This document shows positions 10,710-21,825 of a stretch of DNA of 64,000 bases, piece after piece. The stretch covers positions 1,550,001 to 1,614,000 of the forward strand of contig JANUWF010002285.1 of NCBI GenBank assembly GCA_026120185.1, written 5' to 3'. The stretch's first letter is position 1. Each line of letters opens with the position of its first letter. Position numbers and translations under genes: made by a program. The notes under the pieces are model-generated. The model saw only the letters and a program-made list of their open reading frames with translations. It was not told the origin of the DNA and made no database searches. The stretch comes from Voacanga thouarsii (taxonomy: Eukaryota; Streptophyta; Magnoliopsida; Gentianales; Apocynaceae).

Positions 10710-11520
10710 TGTTAGGTATATGCCCCAGAGTCAATATGTACTTATACTATTATCGTTATGTATTATGTAATAATACGAGACATTTCTTTCCATGAATAGT
10801 GCATTTAGTTTTGTGGTTGTCAAATATGTGACTTGATAGTAAAACCCTACAATCAATACAATGACTATTCTTAAACTATCCCTGATCGATTATTTTTAGT
10901 GGAACAATAATAAACTAAGATTAGTATGTTTGTGACTTGATGGCTATGTTTTACTGGTCATGGATATATGTGATATCAAGTTAAAATATAAATAAATATT
11001 AAAGAACATTGTATTGGACATGACCCACTGTGAGAGTACTTCATGGAATATGTCATAAGTACTTTCTAGCCATAACGATATTAAAAGTCATTTGACCTAA
11101 ATTCATCATAGTTTCCTACTTATATTTTGACGTTGTTTAAAGTTGTCTTTAACCAAATAATAAATTAGACTACTGTTGGATATAGAATAAATCAAGGAGA
11201 GGAATATGATTGATAGTGAAGGAATTTGTCCTTCTCAATTATGGGAGAGATATCCATGGGCCCGTTGATAAGTTAGACTGTTAAAAAGCATAGCCATGCT
11301 CAAATGTATCAATCTAAGATATTGATATCATTTATTTGAATAGTCTACAATGAGATCAAGAAATAATTGATTAAGTTTAACAAGGATGACATGTTCCGTA
11401 CCTTATGCTTAATCTGGATATCGTGTGACAAAAGGACTAAATATAAAATTATGATTTGGTTCAAAGAGATCACTAATCTTCATTTAACCTGGAAAGTTAT
11501 AATATTTTGCTTCATGGGAG
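10710..11520 (+). mobile_element. Truncated copia LTR of family B, forward
   Basis: It starts TGTTAGGTATATGCCCCAGA and aligns with the first ~810 bases of the 1525-base LTR at 54034-55558, read on the opposite strand. Examples are TATCCATGGGCCCGTTGAT near 11250 and GTGACAAAAGGACTAAATAT near 11424. The homology stops at about 11520, where a left-facing copia gag begins. No TSD is visible across the composite block (gtatc on the left, ccaat on the right). Confidence 0.8.
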
Positions 11521-11536
11521 CTTTTTTCTTCTTCTT

Positions 11537-12187
11537 TTAAACTTTCTTCTTAGAAGATGAAGATTCTACCATTAAAACTGCATTGGAATCCTTCTTCATG
11601 GAGGACTCCGCAGTTTTGAGAAGATTGATCAACTCAGGAATGGTGGATTCAATCTTGTTCATCTGATAGTTAATCATAAATTGTGAGAAACTATTAGGCA
11701 AAGATTGTAGAATTAAGTCAACACTTAGGTCATGATCCATTGCAAACCCGAGAGATCCAAGCTTCTCTATTAAGCCTAGCATCTTCAGCCCATGAGTGGC
11801 CACAGAAGAACCCTCTGCCATTTTGTAGTGGAATAGTTTCTTCGAGATCTCGTATCTCTCAATTCTAGTTTGGGCATCAAACAGCTCTCGAAGATGTAAA
11901 ATGATCGATTGAGCATCCATATGCTCATGCTGTTTTTGCAACTCAAGAATCATGGATACCAGCATAATACATGATGCTGTATCACTATCCTCCTTGTGCC
12001 TCTTGTGGATAGCATGCTCATCAGTATAAGTATCTTGGGCTGGTGGTGGTGGAATAGGAGCATCTAGCACGTAGACTAACTTTTTCGATTTGAGAACAAT
12101 TCTCAAATTTCTATACCAGTCGAGATAGTTTGATTCGGTTAACTTGTTGGTTTCCAAGATGCTACGTAATTTCAGGTTTGTTGACAT
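11537..12187 (-). CDS. Copia gag, 216 codons, 3' end truncated
   Basis: This is a retrotransposon gag polyprotein of the UBN2 type, which forms particles in the cytoplasm. It opens MSTNLKLRSILETNKLTESN and has YLDWYRNLRIVLKSKK, PPPPAQ, an LRELFDAQTRIERYE helix region and LILQSLPNSFSQFMINYQM, all in the usual order. Its closest relative in the window is the gag of element B (52502-51700). The open frame has no internal stop and ends just after a Ser/Lys-rich SSSSKKKV stretch, before any zinc knuckle, at the junction with LTR-B. It is therefore a well-kept but incomplete gag. The start ATG is the conserved one, about 1.9 kb from the PBS. Confidence 0.75.
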   Translation of the reverse strand: MSTNLKLRSILETNKLTESNYLDWYRNLRIVLKSKKLVYVLDAPIPPPPAQDTYTDEHAIHKRHKEDSDTASCIMLVSMILELQKQHEHMDAQSIILHLRELFDAQTRIERYEISKKLFHYKMAEGSSVATHGLKMLGLIEKLGSLGFAMDHDLSVDLILQSLPNSFSQFMINYQMNKIESTIPELINLLKTAESSMKKDSNAVLMVESSSSKKKV

Positions 12188-13405
12188 GATGCAAGTGACC
12201 TAGATGTAAAGATAGAGAGCATTAGCTACATGTATATGCACATGATATGCAAATAATTAGGACTTCAATTAAATACATTTTTATTCCACTATTTTACTCA
12301 TACCAATAGCCCCCACTATTGATTTGAGAAAGCCCATTGGAAGCTTTTCTAGTGAACCGGTATCCAAATTCCTCAAGAATAACCTTGGGTTTGCCCAACA
12401 AGCCACCCTTGAGTTCATTGGTAGGTATCTAATACCAATTACATCGTATGTAACTACCGGATCATTGGGTGATTAACAACTTATAATCTTAAAGCCTTTT
12501 GGGCTACCCCAACTTTTCCTCTAAATTTTTTTTGCTTGAGTTTGCCCAACCGGGATAAAGAATTTAGTTAAACCCGACCCATTAATCAGGAATTTAATTC
12601 CATAGGTTGAACATGCCCGATGTCAAGTAGGCTTGGGTTTGCCCAACAACCTGGTCTCGAAAAAGGACTATCGTTCTTACTATATTAACAGAAGGAATTA
12701 TGTTTAATATTAATTGAGGGATTTGTTCCTTTTAGTGATTTCATTGAATGACATGCATAGAAATCAATAAATCACATAATTGATAATCATGGTAATAAAG
12801 TAATTACGTGGTATGGTTATAGACTTTACCTTAAATTAATTTCTTTGAGCCATAAAAGAAAGTAATATAGTTAACCCTATTTGTTCATGCATGATTCAAG
12901 TAGAAGGTCTTACCTTCTCACCTTATTTTGGTTGCCATCTCCAGAATAAAATAATTCTACTCCTATCTAATATATGTAAACTAATTACATAATTTCCTAA
13001 AGAGAAAAAATCTCGAGTTGCATTTGAGGGGAGTTAAATGAGAAGGGAATTACACAAGAATTGTAGAGAATGCAGGACACGCAGGCCCTATTTCATAAAA
13101 AACAAACACTGTAAAATGCATGAACATATATAATTGGTTTTAGTCCATAACCATCCACCATGCCATTGACTATGCTTAACCAAAATAAACATATACTTTT
13201 ATTATTCCAAAATCATTATTTTGGAAAAATAAAACAAAATCTAAAATTAATATTTTAGAAAAATACATTAATTTTAAATTTTCAAAATCACTATTTTGAA
13301 AAATAAAATTGTTTGTCTCAAAACTAATTTTGAGAAAATGCTTTTGGGTCCCTTCTTGTAATGATAACGGCGATCCCCGCTAGCTGGTCAGCGGGCAGGG
13401 GATAA

Positions 13406-13420
13406 GGGGGCAGTGCCCCC
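13406..13420. repeat. GC palindrome GGGGGCAGTGCCCCC in copia leader
   Basis: This is a near-perfect 15-base inverted repeat in an otherwise AT-rich leader, just after GCTGGTCAGCGGGC. The equivalent leader of element B has three copies (53387-53399, 53442-53453, 53469-53480). It could fold as a stable RNA hairpin. Confidence 0.7.
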
Positions 13421-13528
13421 GTGGAAAATTTTTTATTTTGCCGTCTCTCATTAAATGAGATTTTTTCATTTTCAAAATTCTATTCCATTTATTTTAAATA
13501 GCTGAATTGTGCAAAACAGAGCATAACC

Positions 13529-13680
13529 AGTGCCAGTTTGGAAGCCAGAGCTGGCGTCGGCTCTATTCTGGTTTCTAAAAATTTTTCTCTTCCAAAAAGA
13601 TTTTTGGACATCACGAACAGAATGGAACCTGCGTCGGTTTGGAGGCCAGAGCCGGCGCCGGCTGCAGTCAGGAAGTGGCT
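13529..13680 (-). repeat. Two GC-rich direct modules in copia leader
   Basis: The modules GTGCCAGTTTGGAAGCCAGA (13530) and GCGTCGGTTTGGAGGCCAGA (13631) are each followed by a GC-palindromic centre, CTGGCGTCGGCTC or GCCGGCGCCGGC. They repeat about 100 bases apart. Related modules are found in gypsy LTRs elsewhere in the window. Confidence 0.6.
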
Positions 13681-14090
13681 GCGATTTTCAAAAAAAAATT
13701 TCAGAAACAATTTTTGGTGCCCTAATCTTCTGCAGAATTTTAGTGAGAACAATTCTCAACAGAATTTTCTATTTTGAAGCTCAAAACAACAACCAATTTG
13801 TTAATTTAGACAAAACAAAACAGAAAATCAAATTCACAAGATGAAACAGAGGGCAACTACTATGTTTAAGAAAACATTTTTCTGCAGAAAATTTTCAACA
13901 CATAATGAAAGCACCTTTCAAAATATGCTATAACTTTTACACAATCATATTGTGCTACGGACCCAAACCACAAAGCTCGACACGATTTTGACTCAAGTGA
14001 AAACGATTTTCACAGTGAACAAAGATAAGCAAGAATACATGAAAATAGTTTTTCATGCCAAAACAATATCCGTAGACCACACATAGCATG

Positions 14091-14102
14091 TCACTGATAC
14101 CA
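14091..14102 (-). promoter_or_regulatory. Copia primer binding site
   Basis: Read leftward, TGGTATCAGTGA directly follows the LTR end ...ACACAACAG. TGGTATCAGAG-type sites pair with the 3' end of initiator tRNA-Met in copia elements, so reverse transcription would start here. Confidence 0.75.
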
Positions 14103-14103
14103 C

Positions 14104-15816
14104 TGTTGTGTATCTCAGGCTTGTACCCTATACAGCGCAGTGAAAAATAAAACGAGATAACATCGCAGGACCCGCCTATATATGGAAAACAAGACATAAA
14201 GATAATAAAGGTAGCAGTTTTTTACCTTTGTTTGGTCGTCCGAAGAACAAAAATTTCTTCTTCAAGTTGAGGCGCAATCCAGCAATCCTCTTATGCAAAC
14301 TCTACGAGAGTTGGACGTTTAACCACTATAATCACAGTGTGTGATTATCTCTAATAGTAATCCACACAGAGGAATACTCAATCATCAAAATTTTCTGTGC
14401 TAGCAGAAAAAGATGGCGGCTAGGGCTGTTTTCATTTTCAGCAAAACGTGAAAAAGAGGGAAGAAGAAGCTGTTGTTTGCGTGTGTCTCTTCAGCTAGGG
14501 TTTTCGTGTGTTGCATCTACCATATATTACACGAAATTCTCCTCCCAAAATTGAGAATTCTAATCCTATTAGAATTCCCTAATTGTAATTGGAAACATCA
14601 AGTTCTCACAATTACAACTTGGACCATAAATTATAACTAATTATAATTTGTCCACAACAACTTCTCTTTCTCTCAATCAACCCCACTATGTTATCAAATA
14701 ACATCTTAAGTATATAATCCTTTATTATATGTGACCTATTAGGTTTCCCGGTCAATTGGTAGAGAACATGAATTAATCCACACGTCTTTGAGATTAATAA
14801 TCCATAATTAATTAGAATTAATCCTATTAATTCTAATCAGGATTAGTTTATTAATTCATCAATTAATAAACCCATATTCGCAGATCATGAGCAGTATCTA
14901 GCAACACATCATGACCACCCAAGAGTCTAGGAAGTCAAGTGGCTTGACATGAACCTTTCAATAACAAACTTCAGTGCAATTAACTTCTTTTACCATACAA
15001 TATCTCATTCGGTTTGGAGTACAGAATTAGTGCCAACTCCTTCCAGAATTAATTCTGGCTCGAATACAATAGTACTTGTACCAGGAATCCACTACTCTAT
15101 ATGTGTATCAATTGGAACTGTTTCCAATATACAATCTCCTTGGCCAAGGACTTTCCGAGTAGTAATTCCTACAAGTGGCCGTGAGATATTCGTCTCTACT
15201 ATTAGGAGTGGTGAATCCTTTATGGATCCTCTTAACTACCTTTGTTTACCTCACAATGTACCCAATATCCATCCCATAGGCGGCCCTCGATCGAGCTCCG
15301 GAGATTGGAATCAAAGTACAAAGCTCAGCAAACAATGTACCTTGGAAATCTCAAGTCTAAGGATACTTGCACGTTTGCTATATTGAGATTATATCACTAG
15401 CACTAAATAGTTATCCATGTAGTTATCTCAAAGCTAGGTCATTCAATGAACTTGTTCCATTAACAAGCATCCATGTGTTAACTTTGAGTATCTCAATACT
15501 CATGGTTATGAGAACCACCGCCTGATCAAATTAGGAAGTCTAACACATGCTAGTCTTAATGCATTAATGATGTCCTGTCTCATTAATACTATGACTAGGG
15601 ACTATTTAAGTACTAACACCATCTAGTGTAGTATGAATCTCATATCATGATCTCTATCATGATTTCCTTAACACAATGTTGTACTAGGGACTTTATCAAA
15701 CAGTTATATTACTTAAAGTAAATAAAAGAAACTGTAAGATAAATAATATCTTTTATTAAAATAAAATGTGTCATATACAATGTACAAGTAATTGCCTCTA
15801 GGGCATAACACTAACA
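14104..15816 (-). mobile_element. Copia LTR, copy A2 (5' LTR)
   Basis: It reads leftward from TGTTAGTGTTATGCCC at 15816 to ...GAGATACACAACA at 14104, about 1.71 kb. It carries AATAAA near its start and the same antisense reading frame as A1. It is the 5' LTR of the fragment to its left because a PBS follows. Its outer flank (ccaat) has no partner. Confidence 0.9.
14949..15386 (+). CDS. Antisense ORF within LTR A2 (145 codons), unknown
   Basis: This frame is homologous to the one on the reverse strand of A1. It opens MNLSITNFSAINFFYHTISH, keeps SVWSTELVPTPSR, IPTSGREIF and SGDWNQSTKLSKQ, and ends LRILARLLY. It differs from A1 by many substitutions and one 6-base deletion but no stop or frameshift. 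Function and expression are unknown. It may reflect conserved LTR DNA rather than protein. Confidence 0.25.
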   Translation: MNLSITNFSAINFFYHTISHSVWSTELVPTPSRINSGSNTIVLVPGIHYSICVSIGTVSNIQSPWPRTFRVVIPTSGREIFVSTIRSGESFMDPLNYLCLPHNVPNIHPIGGPRSSSGDWNQSTKLSKQCTLEISSLRILARLLY

Positions 15817-16137
15817 CCAATACCATCTAAAGAAGATGGGCCGGAACCAATCCCTGTTGATGAACTTTTTAAAAAATAAACTAAAAAGCCAGATTTTCAG
15901 CCACAGGTACCTTACCCCACTTGCACACATCAAGCAAGAAAAGTTGCACAATGCGATAAGTTTTTGGAAGTATTTAAACAATTGCATATAAACATCCCAC
16001 TTAGTGAGGCCTTGATATACTTGCCCAAATATACAAAATTCATCAAAAACATTCATGTTAATAAAAAGAAGTTGGAGAAATTATCCACTGTAGTTTTAAG
16101 TGAAGAGTGCTCTACTATCTTGTAGGACTAACGGACT
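15817..16137 (+). pseudogene. Decayed pre-protease region of Tat/Athila-like element E
   Basis: Stops interrupt a reading that resembles the segment between gag and protease in Tat/Athila elements. Around 15905-16110 the DNA reads in pieces as PHLHTSSKKS, then an 'FWKYLNNCI' segment, then a basic stretch leading to the protease. It is the continuation of E after the copia block. Confidence 0.5.
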
Positions 16138-16623
16138 TTGCTACGAAAAGAAAGTGATCCGGTGAGTTTTTCTATTCCCTATCTTGTTGGCACTCTTACA
16201 TTTTGTAATGCATTAGCGAACTTAGGTGCTAGCATTAATCTTTTACAATATAAAACTTTTAAAAAGCTAGGCCTAGGTGAACCCAAGCCCACTAGGATGA
16301 GTATTCAACTTGCAGATAGATCTATTGAATATCATAGGAGAATAGTGGAAGATGTTTTGGTTAAAGCGGATAGATTCATATTTCCAGTGGATTTTGTTAT
16401 TCTTGATCTGGATAAAGATTCTAAAGTTCCTTTAATCCTAGGTCGACCTTTCTTGGCTACTCTTAAAACTTTAATTGATGTTTATAGGAGAAAATTGATA
16501 CTTAGGGTTGGGGATGAAGAAGTTATTATCAAAATTCATAAAAGCATGCAATATCCTATTTCTTATGATAATTCTTGTTTATGGATTGATATTCTTGATG
16601 AAACTATCTTTGATTTTATGTAG
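16138..16623 (+). pseudogene. Tat/Athila-type protease of element E, active site altered
   Basis: The frame shows SFSIPYLVGTLTFCNALANL, then GASINLL, LGLGEPKPTRMSIQLADRSI, FIFPVDFVILDLD, and PLILGRPFLATLKTLIDV. This is the aspartic protease that matures Gag-Pol in this clade. The catalytic motif is normally DLGAS; here the codon is AAC, giving NLGAS, a G-to-A change that should abolish activity. The frame ends at a stop (16621) in the linker to RT. The upstream start is not real; the domain was part of a polyprotein. Confidence 0.75.
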
Positions 16624-16666
16624 GAATCATTTGTCAAATGCTATATGGATTTAATGGAACAATCTA

Positions 16667-17214
16667 TTGCATATTTGGAGGATTCAAATGAAGGTCATGA
16701 GTTGGGAGAATTTGAGGAAATTGAAAAAAAGCAGTTTAGGAAGAATGAAGTCATCCATTGAGGAACCACTGGAATTGGACTTAAAAGATCTCCTCGAGCA
16801 CTTGGAATATGCATTCTTCGCTAAAGGAGAAAAATTGCCAATGATCATGGCAAAAGACCTTACTTGTGATCAAAAGACTAAATTGGTAAGTCCATTGGAA
16901 AAATTTAAGGGAGCCATTACATGGAAAATCACAGACATTAAGGGAATTAGCCCTTCTTTTTATACTCACAAAATTTTGTTAGAAGAAGGAGCTAAACCCG
17001 TAGTGCAACCCCAACGTAGGTTAAATCCAAATATGAATGATGTGGTAAAGGGTGAAGTGATTAAACTCTTAGATTCCAGCATCATTTACCATATTTTTTA
17101 CAGTATTTGGGTGAGTCCAACACAAATGGTACCAAAGAAAGGAGGAATGACTGTGAGCCCAAATGAAAAAAATGAGTTGATTCTAAGGAGATTAGTAACC
17201 GGTTGGATAATGAG
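16667..17214 (+). pseudogene. RT N-terminal fragment of element E
   Basis: The frame contains LPMIMAKDLTCDQ, ITDIKGISPSFYTHKILLEE, PQRRLNPNMNDVVKGEVIKL, IWVSPTQMVPKKGGMTV and LVTGW, the N-terminal finger region of a Ty3/gypsy RT. The palm with YxDD is absent. Homology stops at about 17208-17214, where LTR F3 sequence begins. No LTR of E follows. Confidence 0.75.
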
Positions 17215-17647
17215 TTAGTGATCCATGTGAATAGAGGTCTTTTACAGTAAGGTAGAGATAATGGGTTACTTAACACATATACTATAGTTCTTAACAGTTT
17301 ATGAGAATAGAAATCTCATTAGGACAAAAGTTATTATACTATGAATTCCAGGTGGAAAATAGCTTACCTATAACCAGTGAGTAGTCCTCTCACTTCGTAG
17401 TATAAACATATTTAGAATATGTAGAATTACACCTATAGTGGTAGTTTCTAAAAGTACAAAAAATGGAAGAAACCTAAATTACTACTGCTACAGTGTGAAT
17501 TAATACCCTACAGCTTGAGTATGGGTTAGTGGTCTGGCAAAGCTAGAAGTATATACTTTAATATACTATAGGTGAGGTCTTATCGTAGGACTAATATATT
17601 TGTATATTTGGCATGTGTGACTAGCTAGTTAAGTGGAAAAATCACCC
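17208..17647 (+). mobile_element. LTR F3, left part (split by element D)
   Basis: It aligns with 47325-47760 and 61412-61830: GATCCATGTGAATAGAGGTC, then GGGTTACTTAACACATA, ATGAGAATAGAAATCTCAT and TGACTAGCTAGTTAAG. The first ~140 bases of the LTR, from TGTTGGG, are missing at the join with the E fragment. It stops at caccc (17643-17647), where element D is inserted, and resumes at 44950. Confidence 0.8.
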
Positions 17648-19119
17648 TGATAGGGGCTAAAATTACCATTATTTTCCTAGTTATTTGAGATTGTTTTGAG
17701 ATACATTTACTATAATAACTAGGCATATTCCTTCCTATTTGACATTTTGCTTGTAAAAAATAGTTTTGACAAATTTGTGTAGATTTGAGTTAATTTTGAG
17801 TAAAATTGGAGTAATTCTAGAATGCACCTGGCCCAGCTAAGGGACCACGCGACGGGTCCAGTCTGGTTAAGTAGAGGAAATAGGGTAAATTTTAGGAAGA
17901 AAATAGAACAGACCTGGCTCCAGGTAAGAAGATTGGACCCAACACCAAGTCCATTCTATCTGACCAATGAAAACAGAGAAAAAAAACCAAAGGAAGAACA
18001 GATTGCACTTGGCGTCAGGTGGGTTGAGTAGACCCGACTCCAGGTCCACTCACGAAGGTGAAAATTCTATGCATAAATTTGGAAATTTTCCAAATATTTT
18101 GGTATTTAGCATCAAAGAGGCCTATAAAAGCAAGAGAAAATATAAGAGAAATGATATATAGAGAGGTGGATCTAAGACCTAAAATTTCAATCACTCATTG
18201 AAGGAAGAATTCACCAAATCAAGGAGGGTTGTTCAAGACAGTCTTCAAGGGTGAAGAAAGAGGCTTGTCTATGAGTGATTTCTTTTTTCTTTGTTTTCTT
18301 TTCCTTAAACAACGACGTGTTCAATGTTTTTATTGTAATTTAACATTATTTTAGATTCATGATTTTGTGTTGATTTGGTTATTTGATCAATTCTTTATCA
18401 TCTTTGGTGTTTGATTATTTGTTATCATTGGTCATTAATGCGAATTTTTCTAATTGACTAGACAAAACGATGTTAGGAGTTTCATTGCATTGATTTCGTA
18501 TTTGTTAAATCTTAATGCACTTGAACGACTAAGTTAAGATTATAGGACTAAAGTAATCAAAGATTAGTTGATTTCACCTCGACCAAGGGTTATTGGCTAA
18601 TTTCATGCTTATAAGGAATTGAACTTAATGCATGATTTGGTTATGTTAGCTTGATTGACAAATCTATTAATATGAATCAAAATATAGTGATTCCATGGAT
18701 TGACAAACGAAGTGGTATTTATCTAAGTAAATTCATGACTTGGAAAACGATTGAATTTTACTTTATATTCCTTTATGATGCCAATATGATAATTAATTGA
18801 GAGAATTACTAGTTGGTTCATTATCATGTTTTTCAGGATAATTGTTTAAATTGCATATACCTACATCCTTGAGTTGTATGTATTTCTTTAATTTTCTTTT
18901 TCTTATTTTCTCACTTTATTGGGTCGGTTAAATAATGAATAAAGAGTGGTTAGTGTGTACTTGTTCCTTTAAGGATCAATACTCGTTAATTCTTTATACT
19001 ATGTTTGCGATGAGTATACTTGCTCGTATGTGTATTCTTGGATTAATGTTGTAATTAAAACTTGACTAAAGGATGGATTTAAATTTGATGATTTTTATAC
19101 ACTCAAAATTTATGCATCA
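17648..19119 (+). mobile_element. 5' LTR of element D
   Basis: It begins TGATAGGGGCTAAAATTACC and ends TTTATGCATCA just before the PBS. It has three GC-rich modules at 17820-18050 (for example CACCTGGCCCAGCTAAGGGA and GGCGTCAGGTGGGTTGAGTA) in AT-rich DNA. The 3' LTR is about 45 bases longer because of small indels. Short open frames at 17822-18161 come from the GC-rich modules. Confidence 0.85.
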
Positions 19120-19121
19120 AG

Positions 19122-19143
19122 TTTTTGGCACCGTTACCGAGGA
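19122..19143 (+). promoter_or_regulatory. Primer binding site of element D
   Basis: TTTTTGGCACCGTTACCGAG matches the Tat/Athila-type PBS apart from transitions (GCGCC to GCACC, TTGCC to TTACC). It starts three bases after the LTR end. Confidence 0.8.
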
Positions 19144-19369
19144 ATAATATCATGAAAGCTTGAAATTTGTTGATTTAACCATGTTAATATGTAAATATGT
19201 TTCTTGTATGAATTGGTGCCATATTTTGTTTTCTTGTATACTTGTATTTTCAATGTCTCTATATGTTCTAATTACTTTTAACTTAATTTGTAAACATATC
19301 CTAGCTTTTTGACTTGTAAATTCTATAATCTCACAATTTTTTATCTTATGTAGACCTTGCTCTTAGTTT

Positions 19370-20690
19370 TTGACCCGACGATCCACAGCTGACATAGTAG
19401 ATCTTGATTTGGAGATTGAGAGAACCCCCACCAAGGTCCGAAAGGTTGTAAGCAAAAGGGTAAGAAAATATATGGAGGTAAATCAGTCCAACAATGGTGG
19501 TAATGATGGAGTTAACAGGAGGATTTTGGATGACTTTGTAAAATTCACAATCTCAGGTACGGGCTCCAGTATCACAAGGCCTAGGATAGAGGCCAATAAT
19601 TTTGAAATAAAGCCCAATATAATCTAAATAATATAAAACATGGTCTAGTTCGATGGGTTACCTGAGGAAGATCCTAATGCCCACCTTGTGAGCTTTTTGA
19701 AAATTTGTAACACGATTAGAATGAATGGTGTTTCTAAGGATTCCATCAAACTAAGACTTTTCTCATTTTTCTTGAGAGATAAAGAAAAATCGTGGTTAAA
19801 ATCTTTGCCCACCGATCCATTACTACTTGGAACATATTAGCTGAAAAATTTTTGGTCAAATATTTCCCACCAGCTAGAACTTCCAAACTTAGGACTGATA
19901 TCTTTACCTTCCAATAATTAGAGTCTGAGAACCTTTATGAGTGTTGGGAGAGGTTTAAGAAAATTCTTTGAAAATGTCCTCACCATGAATTTGAGTTGCG
20001 TATGCAAATGTAAATCTTTCACAATAGGTTGAGCTTTGTGACTAGGCAACTAGTTGATGCATTTGTAGGAGGCTCTATCAATTTTAAAACTCCAAAAGAG
20101 GTATTTGACTTGATTGAAAATTTAGCTACAAGTAACTATTTCTGGGGTAGTTCACGATCTAGAACTCATGTACATAGAGTGCACAAGGAGGATGCAATGG
20201 CTACATTAGAGGTAAAGGTGGAAGCACTCACACTAAAGATGGATCAATTGGTAATGCCTCCTTCCCAAGAACAGGTAATAAGTATAAGTTGTAATTTTTA
20301 TAGAGAAGGGCATCCAAAGCATGAGTGCCAAAATATAGGGTCATCACAAGAACCATTATAACAAGCATCGTTTGTAGGTAATGGGTGACAAAGTAATAAT
20401 CTTTATAGCAACACTCACGACCCAGGTTGGAATAATCATCCTAGCTTTTTCTAATCAAAACCAACCTCGACAAGCTTCTTCTAATTTTGGAACTCAAAGG
20501 ACTCAACCGTTCCTGCCTTACAATGCTCCACCGGCTAAACTATCATTGGAGGAGTTGGTCAACCAACTGGTAAGTGGAACGGAGATACCGTTCCCAGGAG
20601 TCGATACGACCATAAGAAATTTGGAGGTGTCCATGTACAATCTTGAAAGTCAAATTGGACAACTAGCTAAACTCCATGGCGATCGTTAAA
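19370..20690 (+). pseudogene. Gag relic of element D
   Basis: The reading starts TRRSTADIVDLDLEIER and runs through EANNFEIKPNII, NMVQFDGLPEEDPNAHLVSF, GVSKDSIKLRLFSFFLRDKE and KSWLKSLPTD, then RQLVDAFVGGSINFKTPKE and a C-terminal YNLESQIGQLAKLHG. This is the usual Tat/Athila gag order. In-frame TAA codons at about 19625 and 19634 stand where related proteins have Gln. At least one frameshift lies between 19830 and 20029. The zinc knuckle is degenerate (GHPKHEC remains). The Gag would have packaged element RNA; this copy cannot. Confidence 0.75.
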
Positions 20691-21825
20691 CGGGATCACT
20701 TCTAGGCAACACAGAGACTAATCCACGTGATCGAGACAGTGGAAAATGTTGATTTTGACTACTTTAGTTTTGATTGGACATCTCTTTAATTTTTGCTTAT
20801 TTTTATTCATTTGGTTGTCTTTTTAATTTTTAGACTGTATTAATTTCATGATTTCATATTTTTCATTATTTTCCTTCATTAAATTTAATAAAAAAATATT
20901 TTTGGATTGGCCAGAGCTGACCTGGCGCCAAGCCAAAAAATTGGCCTAGCCGCTGGGCCAGCACGGCCTAACAGAGAATGCAGGCAGAACAAGCCCGTTT
21001 GGCGACAACATCAAAACCATCTATTCTTGGCCATGTTGTTGAAAAAATTTTCATCCCTCTCAAATTTTCTCTCAACCCATTGCCGGGTTAAACTCCGGAA
21101 CACCACCGGGTCAATATCTAAACCTCCAAAATACCTCACAAACACAAAATCTTTACTTTGTTCTTAGAAGTTTGGATTAAAACTAAAAAATTCTAATCTT
21201 TTCTTCCAAAATCCATTTTTCAACCTTTCCATTTGGTGCTCGATTTCTTCAATCTTTTTGCATAAGACTATTGCCTATACATGGAGCTTATTATGGTATG
21301 ATTTTTCTACACCTTCTACTATTTAATTGTCTTATAAATTTTGGGTATTTTTCTATGTCTTTTTTGGGTGAAGGATTTGATTGTTAATATTGATTTCTTT
21401 ATTTCGTGGGCATATAATTGAGAATGCTATATGATTGTTGCCATTGATGATTTATAGCTTTTTGGAATCTCTTGAGCATGCCTTCTTTGGTATAACTTTA
21501 AGTTGCTTAGATGTGGATAATTATTCATGTCTAACATAGCATTAGGATAATGTAACTTTACATTATTAATTGATGGCTATTGAGCATTGTAACTTGATCA
21601 TAATTATTGATATTGTGTTTGGTGTTAGACAATGGTTAGATTTCTTGTAGGTATTAGAGGAGATTGTGTATACAGTGTTGGCTACCTTGTGGTGTTGAGG
21701 AGTTAGTTGTGTTGAAAATTAGTGTGAGAGTAAGACGGTTGGGATTTGTACTTTTTTGTATTGTAAGGAGTGAGTTGAGGGAGTCTTATTTTTTCTGGTC
21801 TATCACTTATCTTCATCATTCCATC
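20691..21825 (+). other. Noncoding region of D between gag and the extra ORF
   Basis: Pol should begin here but no protease or RT motif is present in any frame I read. A GC-rich module (GACCTGGCGCCAAGCC near 20918) is followed by a CT-rich stretch with CCACCGGGTC and then T-rich DNA, as in the untranslated leader of an extra ORF. The small frames at 20907-21167 and 21664-21825 lack domains. Confidence 0.5.

Larger units (their letters stand above)
12188..14090 (-). other. Long noncoding leader of the A2 copia element
   Basis: This lies between the PBS and the gag start. It is AT-rich apart from a GC-rich palindromic block at 13370-13425 and GC-rich modules at 13529-13680. Short open frames around 13489-13844 exist only because of the GC-rich modules and look non-coding. 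A similarly built leader, also with GGGGCAGCGCCCC-type palindromes, precedes gag of element B. Confidence 0.6.
11521..15816 (-). mobile_element. Left-facing copia element fragment with LTR A2, PBS, leader and gag
   Basis: Reading leftward, the block has an LTR (15816-14104), a PBS TGGTATCAGTGA (14102-14091), an unusually long leader of about 1.9 kb, and gag (12187-11537). Everything after gag is missing, and the cut end abuts an LTR-B piece facing the other way. This is the only A-type LTR here with its internal region attached, so it links LTR family A to a copia gag. The missing pol and opposed LTR piece indicate recombination or deletion after insertion. Confidence 0.75.

Noticed and set aside
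13489..13844. Three overlapping frames rich in Ala, Gly and Pro
   Set aside because: They exist only because GC-rich leader modules lack stops; no conservation or domain is seen.
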